A DNA stretch of 6,452 nt from UBA2330 sp035443185 (GCA_035443185.1 DAORRV010000127.1:1-6452); one strand, 5' to 3'; shown: positions 1-6,202, numbered from the stretch's first letter. Notes: generated by a model from the letters alone, not told the origin. Translations and numbers: made by a program.

Positions 1-1324
1 TGAAAAAATTTATAAAATCTGTACATTGAGTTTTATACATTTCAGGTAAAAGTTTGTCAGTTTTTATAAAATGCCGGAAAGCATCAATATGCTCTTCCGC
101 AGAGATAAACATTTTCAACTTATAGCAGATCATTAAATTCAGTTGTTTAGAAGCAGCCTTATACATTACATTTTTTATCTGTCCGCTGTTTTTAAGATAC
201 TCCAATGCCTTTTTAAACTCACCTCTTTCGAATTCCATTTTCGCTGAATTATATGCCGAAACATACTGTCTTTTTTCAGGGTCAATTTTGTTTATATATT
301 TTTTAATAAAATTTTCTGTGAATCCAAATTCTTTTACCAATAGTCCTGACCAAACAATAGTCATAAATCTTGTTTCAGTCATATACTTACCTGAAGGTGT
401 CAAAGAAGTGATCTCCTTTTTAAGAGAAAATTTTAAAATTTCAAACAACTTATTCATATACTCCGAATGTCCGTCATGAATTTTTTGCTGAGTATAATTT
501 CTTAAAACAGTAATAAGATTGTGTTTAGAATTTAATTTCAATTCATCTTTGTCCTGAAATAATATAATGTAAAGTTTAGAATAATAAATATCTTCATTTG
601 TGATCAAAAGCATTACAAGATTAAAATATAAATTCAGTTCGGGATCTATTAAATATTCAGGATTTAGTTTTAAATATTCAAGCATGTCTAAAATAAAATC
701 AGGATATCCGTCAGCATTTACTACAAAGTTTTTCTGATTCAGAAAATATTGAAAGAACTTTAATGAATTTATAAAAAAATAGGTATTGAAATATTTCTGT
801 TCCATCATCAGATCTTTATTCAGAGCATCTTTATAAGTTATCATTTTTGTATCTCTGGATTTAATGTCGTTCTTAAAATATTCCAGTTTGTATTTTGTAT
901 AATAGGTTTCAGAATCTTTTGCAATCTGTTTTCCTATTATTTTTTCGAGTTCATTAATTGATTTCATCAATAAATTATTCAACTCTCTTTCATTAAGCTC
1001 TTCCAAAAGGATTGTATCTTTAAGTACATTATCTTTTTGTAATTTTTTAATAATGAGAAATTCCTTTACCAGCTCCATTATTCTAAAAACAGTCATTCGC
1101 ATAAAGCTGTCATCAAAATCTATTTTCCCAAATGCCTTTTCAAACAACAATCTTTTCTCAATTAGTTTATCTTCAAACTCCGGATGTTGTTTTTTTATCT
1201 GATCAAAAAGCTTAACAACGCTTTGATTTGTATTGAAAAAGGCAGACTGAATAAACAGGCCAAACTCTTTAATATCCTGTTTTGTGAATGATTTTAAAAC
1301 TTCAATCAAGGTTGATCTTTTCAT
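1..1324 (-). CDS. Helical protein of unknown function, 3' end cut by the window edge
   Basis: An uninterrupted frame runs from an ATG at 1324-1322 to the left edge, giving 441 visible residues with no stop, so the C-terminus is missing. It begins MKRSTLIEVLKSF and continues with KQDIKEFGLFIQSAFFN. This resembles the N-terminus of an unnamed Bacteroidota family that I recall only by pattern (an ELK-F-FL-SPYFN-like opening), with no function known to me. The chain is rich in Lys, Glu, Leu, Ile and Phe, with no signal peptide or clear membrane segment, so it is probably cytoplasmic and all-helical. Near residues 361-376 the pattern A..EFERGEFKKALEYL resembles a TPR helix pair, and more helices follow; a TPR-like C-terminal half is an inference. 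The start is chosen because it matches the family-like opening and because no better upstream ATG is seen. There is no Shine-Dalgarno, only an A/T-rich leader. It is transcribed divergently from the FN3 gene. Confidence 0.88.
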   Translation of the reverse strand, partial: MKRSTLIEVLKSFTKQDIKEFGLFIQSAFFNTNQSVVKLFDQIKKQHPEFEDKLIEKRLLFEKAFGKIDFDDSFMRMTVFRIMELVKEFLIIKKLQKDNVLKDTILLEELNERELNNLLMKSINELEKIIGKQIAKDSETYYTKYKLEYFKNDIKSRDTKMITYKDALNKDLMMEQKYFNTYFFINSLKFFQYFLNQKNFVVNADGYPDFILDMLEYLKLNPEYLIDPELNLYFNLVMLLITNEDIYYSKLYIILFQDKDELKLNSKHNLITVLRNYTQQKIHDGHSEYMNKLFEILKFSLKKEITSLTPSGKYMTETRFMTIVWSGLLVKEFGFTENFIKKYINKIDPEKRQYVSAYNSAKMEFERGEFKKALEYLKNSGQIKNVMYKAASKQLNLMICYKLKMFISAEEHIDAFRHFIKTDKLLPEMYKTQCTDFINFF

Positions 1325-1411
1325 TTAGTAAAAATGTTTGGTTACGATTAGGTATTAAAATTGCTCAAAAATCTTTTAAAAACAACTAAAATAGAATAGT
1401 ATGAAAATTAT

Positions 1412-1446
1412 TTTGGAAACAAATCAAAATAACATTCTTTGGAAAC
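1412..1446. repeat. 9-bp direct repeat in the divergent spacer
   Basis: TTTGGAAAC occurs at 1412-1420 and again at 1438-1446, a start-to-start distance of 26 bp (about two and a half helical turns). The second copy contains the TTTG of the candidate promoter to its right. It could be a pair of binding half-sites for a regulator of the FN3 gene, or chance in AT-rich DNA. Only the repeat itself is observed; a regulatory role is inference. Confidence 0.4.
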
Positions 1447-1467
1447 TCAGAGCATCTTATATATTTT
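1438..1467 (+). promoter_or_regulatory. Candidate Bacteroidota-type promoter for the FN3 gene
   Basis: TTTG at 1438-1441 is followed after 18 bases by TATATTTT at 1460-1467. This fits the TTTG / TAnnTTTG elements known for the Bacteroidota primary sigma factor at 7 of 8 positions of the downstream box, with T in place of the final G. The usual spacing is about 19-21 bases, so it is slightly short. It would start transcription near 1474, giving a leader of about 17 bases before the ATG at 1491. I saw no comparable promoter for the divergent gene. Confidence 0.35.
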
Positions 1468-1490
1468 AGCCTGTAAATAAAAAAACAATA

Positions 1491-1760
1491 ATGAATAATT
1501 TATCAGCAGCAAAGGGATACAACAAAGGCGAAATAAATCTACAGTGGGATTCTGAAGAAAATGCGGATTCATATATAATTGAGATCGCCAGCGTGATCCG
1601 TTCAAACGAAGCGAAGTGGAAGATTCTTGATATCATATCGGATTCACATTATACAGTTAGAAACCTGAAGTCAAATAAAAATTACATGTTCCGAATTGCT
1701 TTGGCTGATAAGAAAGGAAAAAAAGAGACAAGTCCGTTCATTTCAAAAAAAGCACCATAA
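1491..1760 (+). CDS. Stand-alone fibronectin type III domain protein
   Basis: The 89-residue product is essentially one FN3 domain. Visible hallmarks in order are GEINLQW with the core Trp at residue 19, ADSYIIEIA with Tyr28 in the next strand, W43, SHYTVRNL with Leu59, then NYMFRIA with Tyr65 and Arg68, the typical 'L....Y.FRV' segment of the FN3 tyrosine corner. The end, ISKKAP, resembles that of other small single-FN3 proteins I recall from Bacteroidota. There is no signal peptide, so as encoded it should remain in the cytoplasm unless exported by another route. The ATG is the only start available, since an in-frame TAG lies at 1467-1469; the leader is A-rich with no Shine-Dalgarno. It lies 119 bp upstream of the large secreted protein in the same direction, so co-transcription is possible. 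Its partner and role are unknown; FN3 domains generally mediate protein or carbohydrate contacts. Confidence 0.85.
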   Translation: MNNLSAAKGYNKGEINLQWDSEENADSYIIEIASVIRSNEAKWKILDIISDSHYTVRNLKSNKNYMFRIALADKKGKKETSPFISKKAP

Positions 1761-1775
1761 ATATTTTTAAATATT
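1760..1775. repeat. Weak AT-only inverted repeat after the FN3 stop codon
   Basis: AATATTT at 1760-1766 pairs with AAATATT at 1769-1775 across a 2-base loop, directly at the stop codon. The stem is all A-T and the loop too tight for a stable hairpin. I therefore do not call a terminator, and read-through into the next gene remains plausible. The rest of the gap up to 1863 is plain AT-rich sequence with no promoter I would defend. Confidence 0.25.
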
Positions 1776-1863
1776 AAATTTTAAACATTTAAAAATTATC
1801 AGACATAAATTTAAAAATTAAGATTACGGAATTTAAAAAATTATATTAACTAAATAATATTCT

Positions 1864-1871
1864 GAAAGGAG
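1864..1871 (+). promoter_or_regulatory. Strong ribosome binding site of the large secreted protein
   Basis: GAAAGGAG lies 8 bases before the ATG at 1880, a close match to the 16S rRNA anti-Shine-Dalgarno at ideal spacing. The other two genes in the window have no such site. It fixes the start of the 1293-residue protein, which is also supported by the signal peptide that follows immediately. Confidence 0.85.
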
Positions 1872-1879
1872 TATTTCCA

Positions 1880-4800
1880 ATGAGTAAAATATTTACATTA
1901 ATGATCATCGTTTTAATTTCAGTTCAAATAAATATTAATTCAGTTTATTCAAACTGGATGCCGATAGAAAAAAATAATAATACTTTTATTGAAACTGATA
2001 AATCTCAATTTCAAAATACCAGTAGTAATATTACTGAAGAGCAGGATCGGGGTTATCTTGATGAAAACGGAGTACCCCTGCTTTCTCAAAATGATATGGC
2101 AAAAAATACAGATGATTCCCTTCAGTCAGATGCAATAAGTGAAAGAATTCTGAACGGACTTACTGCAGGAGATTATTTGGGCTCGAGTGTTTCAGGAGCA
2201 GGTGATGTCAATGGAGACGGATATGAAGATGTAATAGTTGGTGCACCATTGAGTGACTATACCGGTGCAAACTCAGGCAGAGCTTACATTTATTTTGGAG
2301 GTCCGGTCTTTAATTCTGTACCGGATAAGATTCTGAGCGGGATTGCAGGAGAGTTGTTAGGAACTTCTGTTTCATCTGCAGGTGATGTAAACGGTGACGG
2401 ATATGATGATGTGATTGTATCACTACCCGGCTATTTATCAAATACAGGCAGAGCTTATATTTACTATGGAGGTGCTGATATGAATACTACAAGAGATATA
2501 ACTTTGACAGGTGAAGCAACGGGAGATTATTTTGGTAACAGTGTTGCGGGAGCGGGTGATGTAAACGGTGACGGGTTTGCGGATGTAATAATCGGTGCTC
2601 CTTATAAAGCAACCAATACAGGAAAAGCTTATATTTATTTTGGAGGAAGTGCCATGAACAATGTAGTGGATGTGACTTTAATTCAAAATATTGCTTCAGA
2701 ATTCTTCGGATTTTCAGTTTCATCAGCCGGGGATTTTAACGGAGATGGATTCAGTGATGTAATTGTAGGAGCTTATGGCTATAGTAATTCGGCAGGAAGA
2801 ACATACATGTATCTCGGAGGAAACACAGTTAACAATGTAGCTGATATGACACTTCTGGGATTTTTAATTTTTGAAAGTTTTGGGTATTCAGTTTCTTCGG
2901 CAGGAGATTTTAACGGTGACGGATATAGTGATATTGTAGTAGGAGGTTATGGATATTCAAATTCACTTGGGAGAGTATATTTATATTTTGGCGGAACAGT
3001 ATTAAATTCAAATCCAGGTGTTATTATTACAGGTCAGAATACTTCAGATCAGTTTGGAAAAAGTGTCTCCGGTGCAGGTGATGTGAATGGTGACGGATTT
3101 GATGATATAATAATCGGTGCAGAAAATTTTTCATCAGGAACCGGTAAAGCATATTTATTTAATGGCGGAACTTCATCAGACAATAATGCTGATAAAATTC
3201 TATCCGCTGAAAATACAGGAGATAGATTTGGCTTATTTGTCAGCGGTATCGGTGATGTGAACGGTGATGGCAATTCAGATTTTATAATCGGCGCTCCAAA
3301 CAATGATCAAAACGGTACAAGCTCCGGCAGAGCATATGTATATTTTAACTCAATGTCGGGAACGGATATAGAAGATCTGACTTTTATCGGTACTGCTGAC
3401 TTTGATGATTTTGGAATGTCAGTTTCAAATGCAGGAGATGTAAATGCAGATGGATTTGATGATATAATTATTGGACAAGGTAAATATAATTCACAACAGG
3501 GAAGGGCATATATTTATTTTGGAGGTAGTATTATGGACAATGTTGCCGATGTAACTTTAACTGGTGTTTCAGCAGGGAGTTTATTTGGTCACTCAGTTTC
3601 TGCTGCAGGAGATGTAAATGGCGATGGATTTTCTGATGTAATTATTGGTGCAGACAGATATAATTCAAATCAAGGAAGGGCATATATTTATTATGGCGGA
3701 AGCTCAATGAATAATGTTGCAGATGTGATTTTTACAGGTGCTGCTTCGTCTGAGTTTTTTGGTGCTTCAGTGTCTTCAGCAGGAGATGTAAACAGCGATG
3801 GATTCAGTGATGTAATTATTGGTGCGTACGGATATAACGCTGGAACAAATAGTGGAAGAGCTTATATATATTTTGGTGGAAGTGTCATGAATAATGTTGC
3901 TGATGTAACTTTGACCGGAGTTACCAATGAGGATTTTTTTGGCTATGCTGTTTCCGGTGCAGAAGATGTAAATGGAGATGGATATAGTGATGTAATAGTT
4001 GGTGCATTTGGATATAATGCAGGAACGGATCAGGGCAGAGCCTATATATATTTCGGTGGAGGTTCTATGGACAATAATAAAGATATAACTATGACAGGAG
4101 TTAGTGCATCAGATTATTTTGGAATTTCAGTTTCCAAAGCCGGAGATGTAAATGGAGATGGATATAGTGATGTTATTGTTGGTGCTTCAGGGTATAATTC
4201 AAATCAGGGAAGATCATACATTTATTTTGGTGGAAATTCTATGAATAGTACAGCAGATGTAATATTTACCGGACTTGAGCAAGGTGACGAATTTGGATGT
4301 TCAGTATCTGAAGCCGGAGATGTGAACGGAGATGGTTATCATGATGTAATTATTGGTGCTTCAGCAATTAATGGTTCAGGTGAAGGTAATACTTATATTT
4401 TTTGGGGAGGAAGTAACATGAATAACGTAGCGGATATAACTATGGCCGGTGAAAATAACGGAGATCAATTTGGGAAAGTCGTATCTTCAGCCGGAGATGT
4501 AAATAATGATGGTTTAAGTGATGTGATTACAAATGCTGATGGTAATGATGAAGGCGGATATTTTGCCGGTAAAGTTTATTTAATTTTCTCAACTGCTCCT
4601 GTAGTCAATCCAAGATTGGTATATGTCAAAGATGTTCCAAATGATCAGGGCGGAAAAGTAAATCTTAATTGGGTCAGGAGCGGATATGATGTTCAAAATA
4701 TAAGTACTATTACAGATTATGTGGTACAGAAAAGTATGCCGCCTGCAAACGGGAATTTTGCATGGGAAAATACTGCATATATCCCTGCGACCAATGAACC

Positions 4801-5761
4801 TTTCTATTCCTATACTGCAGATACACCTTTTGATTCTGCTTCTAATAACTCAGGTGTTTTTTATTTCAGAATTACTGCAAGGACATCTATTACTAATCAA
4901 TACTGGCGATCAGGAATTCTGTACGGAAGTAGTATTGACAATATTGCACCACTGATGGTATCTCCTTTTACTGCTTCACAAATTATATCTAATGTCAGCT
5001 TAAACTGGAATCGCAGCACTGCTACGGATCTGCTTAATTATATTATCTACAGGAGTACTTCTCCGACCATTGATCCAGAGACTGAACCTGTATTTGCAAC
5101 TACTATAGATTCAACATACATTGATACTTCTCCGCTCAGCGGAAATTATTATTATTTCATTGTTGCACAAGATATTCACAATAATAAAAGTCCTGTTGCT
5201 GTTGTCGAAAGTCCGAACATGACTTTGAATCTTACAATGTTTATTGAAGGATTTTATAATACCGGAAGTAATTCACAGGTGAGTGATTCTTTAACAGTTG
5301 AATTAAGAAATGCAGCTTCGCCGTTTGCTGTTGCTGATATTTCGAAAGTAGTTGTATCTTCTGACGGAACGGCAACTTTAAAATTCAGCGCTGCTGCAAA
5401 TGGAAATTATTATACGGTAATTAAACACAGAAACTCGATTGAGACATGGAGTAATACTGCGATAGCATTATCAAGAATTATAGCGTCGAATTATAATTTT
5501 ACTACTTCTTCATCACAGGCATATGGAAATAATATGATACAGATTGATGCCACACCTGTTCGTTTTGGAATCTACTCCGGTGATGTAAATCAGGACGGAA
5601 CAATTGATTTGTCCGACGGAAGTCTGATAGATAATGATGCATTTAATTTTGCAAATGGATATTTGCCGACTGATGTGAATGGAGATGAAATAACAGATGT
5701 GGCTGATGCAGTGTTTGCGGATAATAATGGGTTTAATTTTGTGGGGAAGATAACGCCATAG
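1880..5761 (+). CDS. Secreted FG-GAP repeat protein with FN3-like domains and a dockerin-like tail
   Basis: This 1293-residue exported protein starts with a signal peptide (Lys3, hydrophobic residues 4-17, probable cleavage after VYS at residue 24). There is no lipobox Cys; the only Cys I see is at 807. Residues 25-88 are a polar Asn/Ser/Asp-rich linker. Residues 89-905 hold 14 FG-GAP repeats with a period of 58-61 residues, each with an FG..VS.AGD entry, a DxNxDG calcium loop followed by .DVI(I/V)GA, and a GRAYIYFGG-like exit. FG-GAP units are known from integrin alpha beta-propellers and bind Ca2+. Residues 908-1023 and 1024-1110 look like FN3-type sandwiches. Residues 1116-1226 form a beta-rich segment, and 1232-1293 a dockerin-like pair of calcium loops ending GKITP. 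The start is set by a strong ribosome binding site. The stop TAG at 5759-5761 is followed in frame by a second TAG. Most likely it is an extracellular or surface adhesion-type protein; no catalytic motif is visible and the ligand is unknown. Confidence 0.95.
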   Translation: MSKIFTLMIIVLISVQININSVYSNWMPIEKNNNTFIETDKSQFQNTSSNITEEQDRGYLDENGVPLLSQNDMAKNTDDSLQSDAISERILNGLTAGDYLGSSVSGAGDVNGDGYEDVIVGAPLSDYTGANSGRAYIYFGGPVFNSVPDKILSGIAGELLGTSVSSAGDVNGDGYDDVIVSLPGYLSNTGRAYIYYGGADMNTTRDITLTGEATGDYFGNSVAGAGDVNGDGFADVIIGAPYKATNTGKAYIYFGGSAMNNVVDVTLIQNIASEFFGFSVSSAGDFNGDGFSDVIVGAYGYSNSAGRTYMYLGGNTVNNVADMTLLGFLIFESFGYSVSSAGDFNGDGYSDIVVGGYGYSNSLGRVYLYFGGTVLNSNPGVIITGQNTSDQFGKSVSGAGDVNGDGFDDIIIGAENFSSGTGKAYLFNGGTSSDNNADKILSAENTGDRFGLFVSGIGDVNGDGNSDFIIGAPNNDQNGTSSGRAYVYFNSMSGTDIEDLTFIGTADFDDFGMSVSNAGDVNADGFDDIIIGQGKYNSQQGRAYIYFGGSIMDNVADVTLTGVSAGSLFGHSVSAAGDVNGDGFSDVIIGADRYNSNQGRAYIYYGGSSMNNVADVIFTGAASSEFFGASVSSAGDVNSDGFSDVIIGAYGYNAGTNSGRAYIYFGGSVMNNVADVTLTGVTNEDFFGYAVSGAEDVNGDGYSDVIVGAFGYNAGTDQGRAYIYFGGGSMDNNKDITMTGVSASDYFGISVSKAGDVNGDGYSDVIVGASGYNSNQGRSYIYFGGNSMNSTADVIFTGLEQGDEFGCSVSEAGDVNGDGYHDVIIGASAINGSGEGNTYIFWGGSNMNNVADITMAGENNGDQFGKVVSSAGDVNNDGLSDVITNADGNDEGGYFAGKVYLIFSTAPVVNPRLVYVKDVPNDQGGKVNLNWVRSGYDVQNISTITDYVVQKSMPPANGNFAWENTAYIPATNEPFYSYTADTPFDSASNNSGVFYFRITARTSITNQYWRSGILYGSSIDNIAPLMVSPFTASQIISNVSLNWNRSTATDLLNYIIYRSTSPTIDPETEPVFATTIDSTYIDTSPLSGNYYYFIVAQDIHNNKSPVAVVESPNMTLNLTMFIEGFYNTGSNSQVSDSLTVELRNAASPFAVADISKVVVSSDGTATLKFSAAANGNYYTVIKHRNSIETWSNTAIALSRIIASNYNFTTSSSQAYGNNMIQIDATPVRFGIYSGDVNQDGTIDLSDGSLIDNDAFNFANGYLPTDVNGDEITDVADAVFADNNGFNFVGKITP
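2144..3376 (+). repeat. FG-GAP repeats 1-7, proposed first beta-propeller
   Basis: Residues 89-499 of the large protein. The first Gly of each GDxNxDG loop falls at residues 108, 168, 226, 284, 342, 400 and 458. Repeats 4 and 5 use DFNGDG instead of DVNGDG. The classical GAP end of the FG-GAP motif is kept only in repeats 1, 3 and 7. Repeat 6 ends YLFNGG, and repeat 7 ends YVYFNS, losing the GG that the others keep. The next loop Gly is 61 residues on, the longest step in the array. The split after residue 499 is an inference from these irregularities. Confidence 0.8.
3377..4594 (+). repeat. FG-GAP repeats 8-14, proposed second beta-propeller
   Basis: Residues 500-905. Loop Gly positions are 519, 577, 635, 695 (Glu replaces Gly here: AEDVNGDG), 755, 813 and 872. 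The repeats from 8 to 13 are more alike than those of the first half, sharing MNNVADVTLTG-like linkers and GYNSNQGR or GYNAGT..GR segments. Repeats 11 and 12 share an identical 30-base stretch (3964-3993 and 4144-4173, exactly 180 bp apart), pointing to recent duplication or gene conversion. Repeat 14 is degenerate: DVNNDG, then ITNAD instead of IIGA, and it ends VYLIFSTAP without GG. Confidence 0.8.
4601..5209 (+). other. Two FN3-like domains of the large protein
   Basis: Residues 908-1023 contain DVPNDQGGKVNLNW (from 918), then TDYVVQKS and VFYFRITARTS, the W, Y and F.R.A spacing of an FN3-type sandwich with a long insertion in the middle. Residues 1024-1110 contain VSLNWNRS, LLNYIIYRS, SGNYYYFIVAQD and the end of a second, shorter FN3-like fold. 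These probably act as spacers between the propellers and the C-terminal tail. Domain edges are estimated by eye. Confidence 0.7.
5225..5758 (+). other. C-terminal beta-segment plus dockerin-like calcium-loop module
   Basis: Residues 1116-1226 begin LNLTMFIEGFYN and include LTVELRNA, YYTVIKHRNSIETWS and AYGNN, a conserved-looking prelude that I recall at the C-terminus of many Ignavibacteria/Bacteroidota secreted proteins. Residues 1232-1293 carry two DxNxDx calcium loops, D1235-V-N-Q-D-G-T-I-D1243 and D1265-V-N-G-D-E-I-T-D1273, exactly 30 residues apart, each followed by a helix with a DN(D/N).FNF pattern. The spacing of the two F-hand-like loops matches type I dockerins. No cohesin or scaffoldin is visible here, so a cellulosome role is not implied; a sorting or anchoring tail is an alternative reading. 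The chain ends GKITP. Confidence 0.75.
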
Positions 5762-5765
5762 TAGC

Positions 5766-5790
5766 AATTAAAAATTTCGAATTAAAAATT
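5766..5790. repeat. 11-bp AT-rich direct repeat after the stop codon
   Basis: AATTAAAAATT occurs at 5766-5776 and again at 5780-5790. Low-complexity sequence of this kind is common in AT-rich intergenic DNA and no function is implied. Confidence 0.5.
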
Positions 5791-5986
5791 AAGAATTGAT
5801 TTATTGAAATCTATATTAAAATATAAAAGAAAGAAAATTTTCAACAGATGTTGCTGAGATAAATATCAAAATTTTAAAAGAAAGTTTCAGAATAAATCAA
5901 AAACGATTAACCCAAAAATGGAGCGAAGAGTGTTGTTGCCGAAAGAAACAGCAAACAGTAAATTGCAAAAATTTAAAACCATAAAT

Positions 5987-6054
5987 AATGGAGTCAAATT
6001 AAACTCATTTCTACAAACCCCACCAAGCCTCCATTTTGAAATAAGGTAAGGAGC
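5987..6054 (+). other. Competing inverted repeats (possible alternative RNA hairpins)
   Basis: AATGGAG at 5987-5993 can pair with CTCCATT at 6029-6035 (7 bp, long loop). The same segment, extended to 5994 with G5990 bulged, can pair locally with ACTCATT at 6003-6009 (7 bp, 8-base loop). In turn, 6027-6032 (GCCTCC) can pair with GGAGC at 6050-6054 with one bulge. These pairings exclude one another. The pairings are directly visible; their stability and use are not established. Confidence 0.3.
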
Positions 6055-6082
6055 AGTAACAGTTTAATAATGCTTTTTGGTT

Positions 6083-6095
6083 CTGGCTATGCCAG
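6083..6095. repeat. Short GC-rich hairpin
   Basis: CTGGC at 6083-6087 and GCCAG at 6091-6095 flank a TAT loop, a perfect 5-bp G+C-rich stem in AT-rich surroundings. No T-tract follows, so it is not an intrinsic terminator. It may belong to the same repeat remnant as the hairpins to its left. Confidence 0.4.
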
Positions 6096-6113
6096 TGTAT
6101 GAGTATGTAGAAA

Positions 6114-6127
6114 ATAGTTAATAGTTA
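6114..6127. repeat. Tandem heptamer, two copies
   Basis: ATAGTTA is repeated head to tail at 6114-6120 and 6121-6127, followed by a partial ATA. This is a simple-sequence repeat without assigned function. Confidence 0.5.
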
Positions 6128-6163
6128 ATAAAAGATATGAAAATTTGATATTTAAAAATTTAT

Positions 6164-6202
6164 ATCCGGAGTTTCAGTTATCAAGACTCCGGATTTTTTA
6201 TT
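6164..6202 (+). terminator. Intrinsic (rho-independent) terminator
   Basis: ATCCGGAGT at 6164-6172 pairs perfectly with ACTCCGGAT at 6186-6194 across a 13-base loop, and a run of six T (6194-6199) follows. It is the most stable and most convincing transcription signal in the window. It is oriented to end rightward transcripts, presumably from the large secreted-protein gene, although it lies 402 bases past that stop codon. Confidence 0.9.

Larger units (their letters stand above)
5762..6163. other. Non-coding stretch with degenerate repeat-like structure
   Basis: There is no convincing gene in these 402 bases. The longest candidate is a 43-codon frame at 5918-6049 (starting MERRVLLPKE), with no ribosome binding site and no family I recognise. 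The left part (5762-5910) is plain AT-rich filler with an 11-bp direct repeat. The part from about 5911 to 6100 is visibly less AT-rich and carries several inverted repeats and a C-rich patch (ACCCCACC near 6018). It looks like the remnant of a dispersed intergenic repeat or a structured RNA. It could also simply be a long 3' untranslated region, since the first good terminator is at 6164. Confidence 0.5.

Noticed and set aside
288..479. 63-codon plus-strand frame
   Set aside because: It lies wholly inside and antisense to the minus-strand helical protein, and its translation shows no family pattern.
2487..3303. Minus-strand frames of 78 and 84 codons (2487-2723 and 3049-3303)
   Set aside because: They are antisense to the FG-GAP repeats; their His/Leu/Pro-rich translations are a by-product of the repeated codons.
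2144..4594. Regular about 175-bp periodicity as a CRISPR or satellite array
   Set aside because: The period is in frame, the repeats are coding FG-GAP units, and there are no short identical direct repeats with unique spacers.
4719..4955. 78-codon plus-strand frame in an alternative register
   Set aside because: It overlaps the FN3-like region of the large protein in another frame and has no domain signature.
1880..5761. Reading the FG-GAP protein as an integrin homologue, an enzyme or a Tc-type toxin component
   Set aside because: Only the FG-GAP repeat unit is shared; there is no transmembrane or cytoplasmic integrin tail, no RHS/YD repeats and no catalytic motif.
5513..5767. 84-codon minus-strand frame over the dockerin-like tail
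   Set aside because: It is antisense to a clearly conserved module and has no ribosome binding site or recognisable domain.
5842..5853. CAACA / TGTTG inverted repeat
   Set aside because: It has a 5-bp stem with a 2-base loop and no T-tract; too small to support a call.
5918..6049. 43-codon frame after the large gene
   Set aside because: There is no Shine-Dalgarno or family match, and it overlaps the inverted-repeat region, so it is described under the non-coding stretch only.
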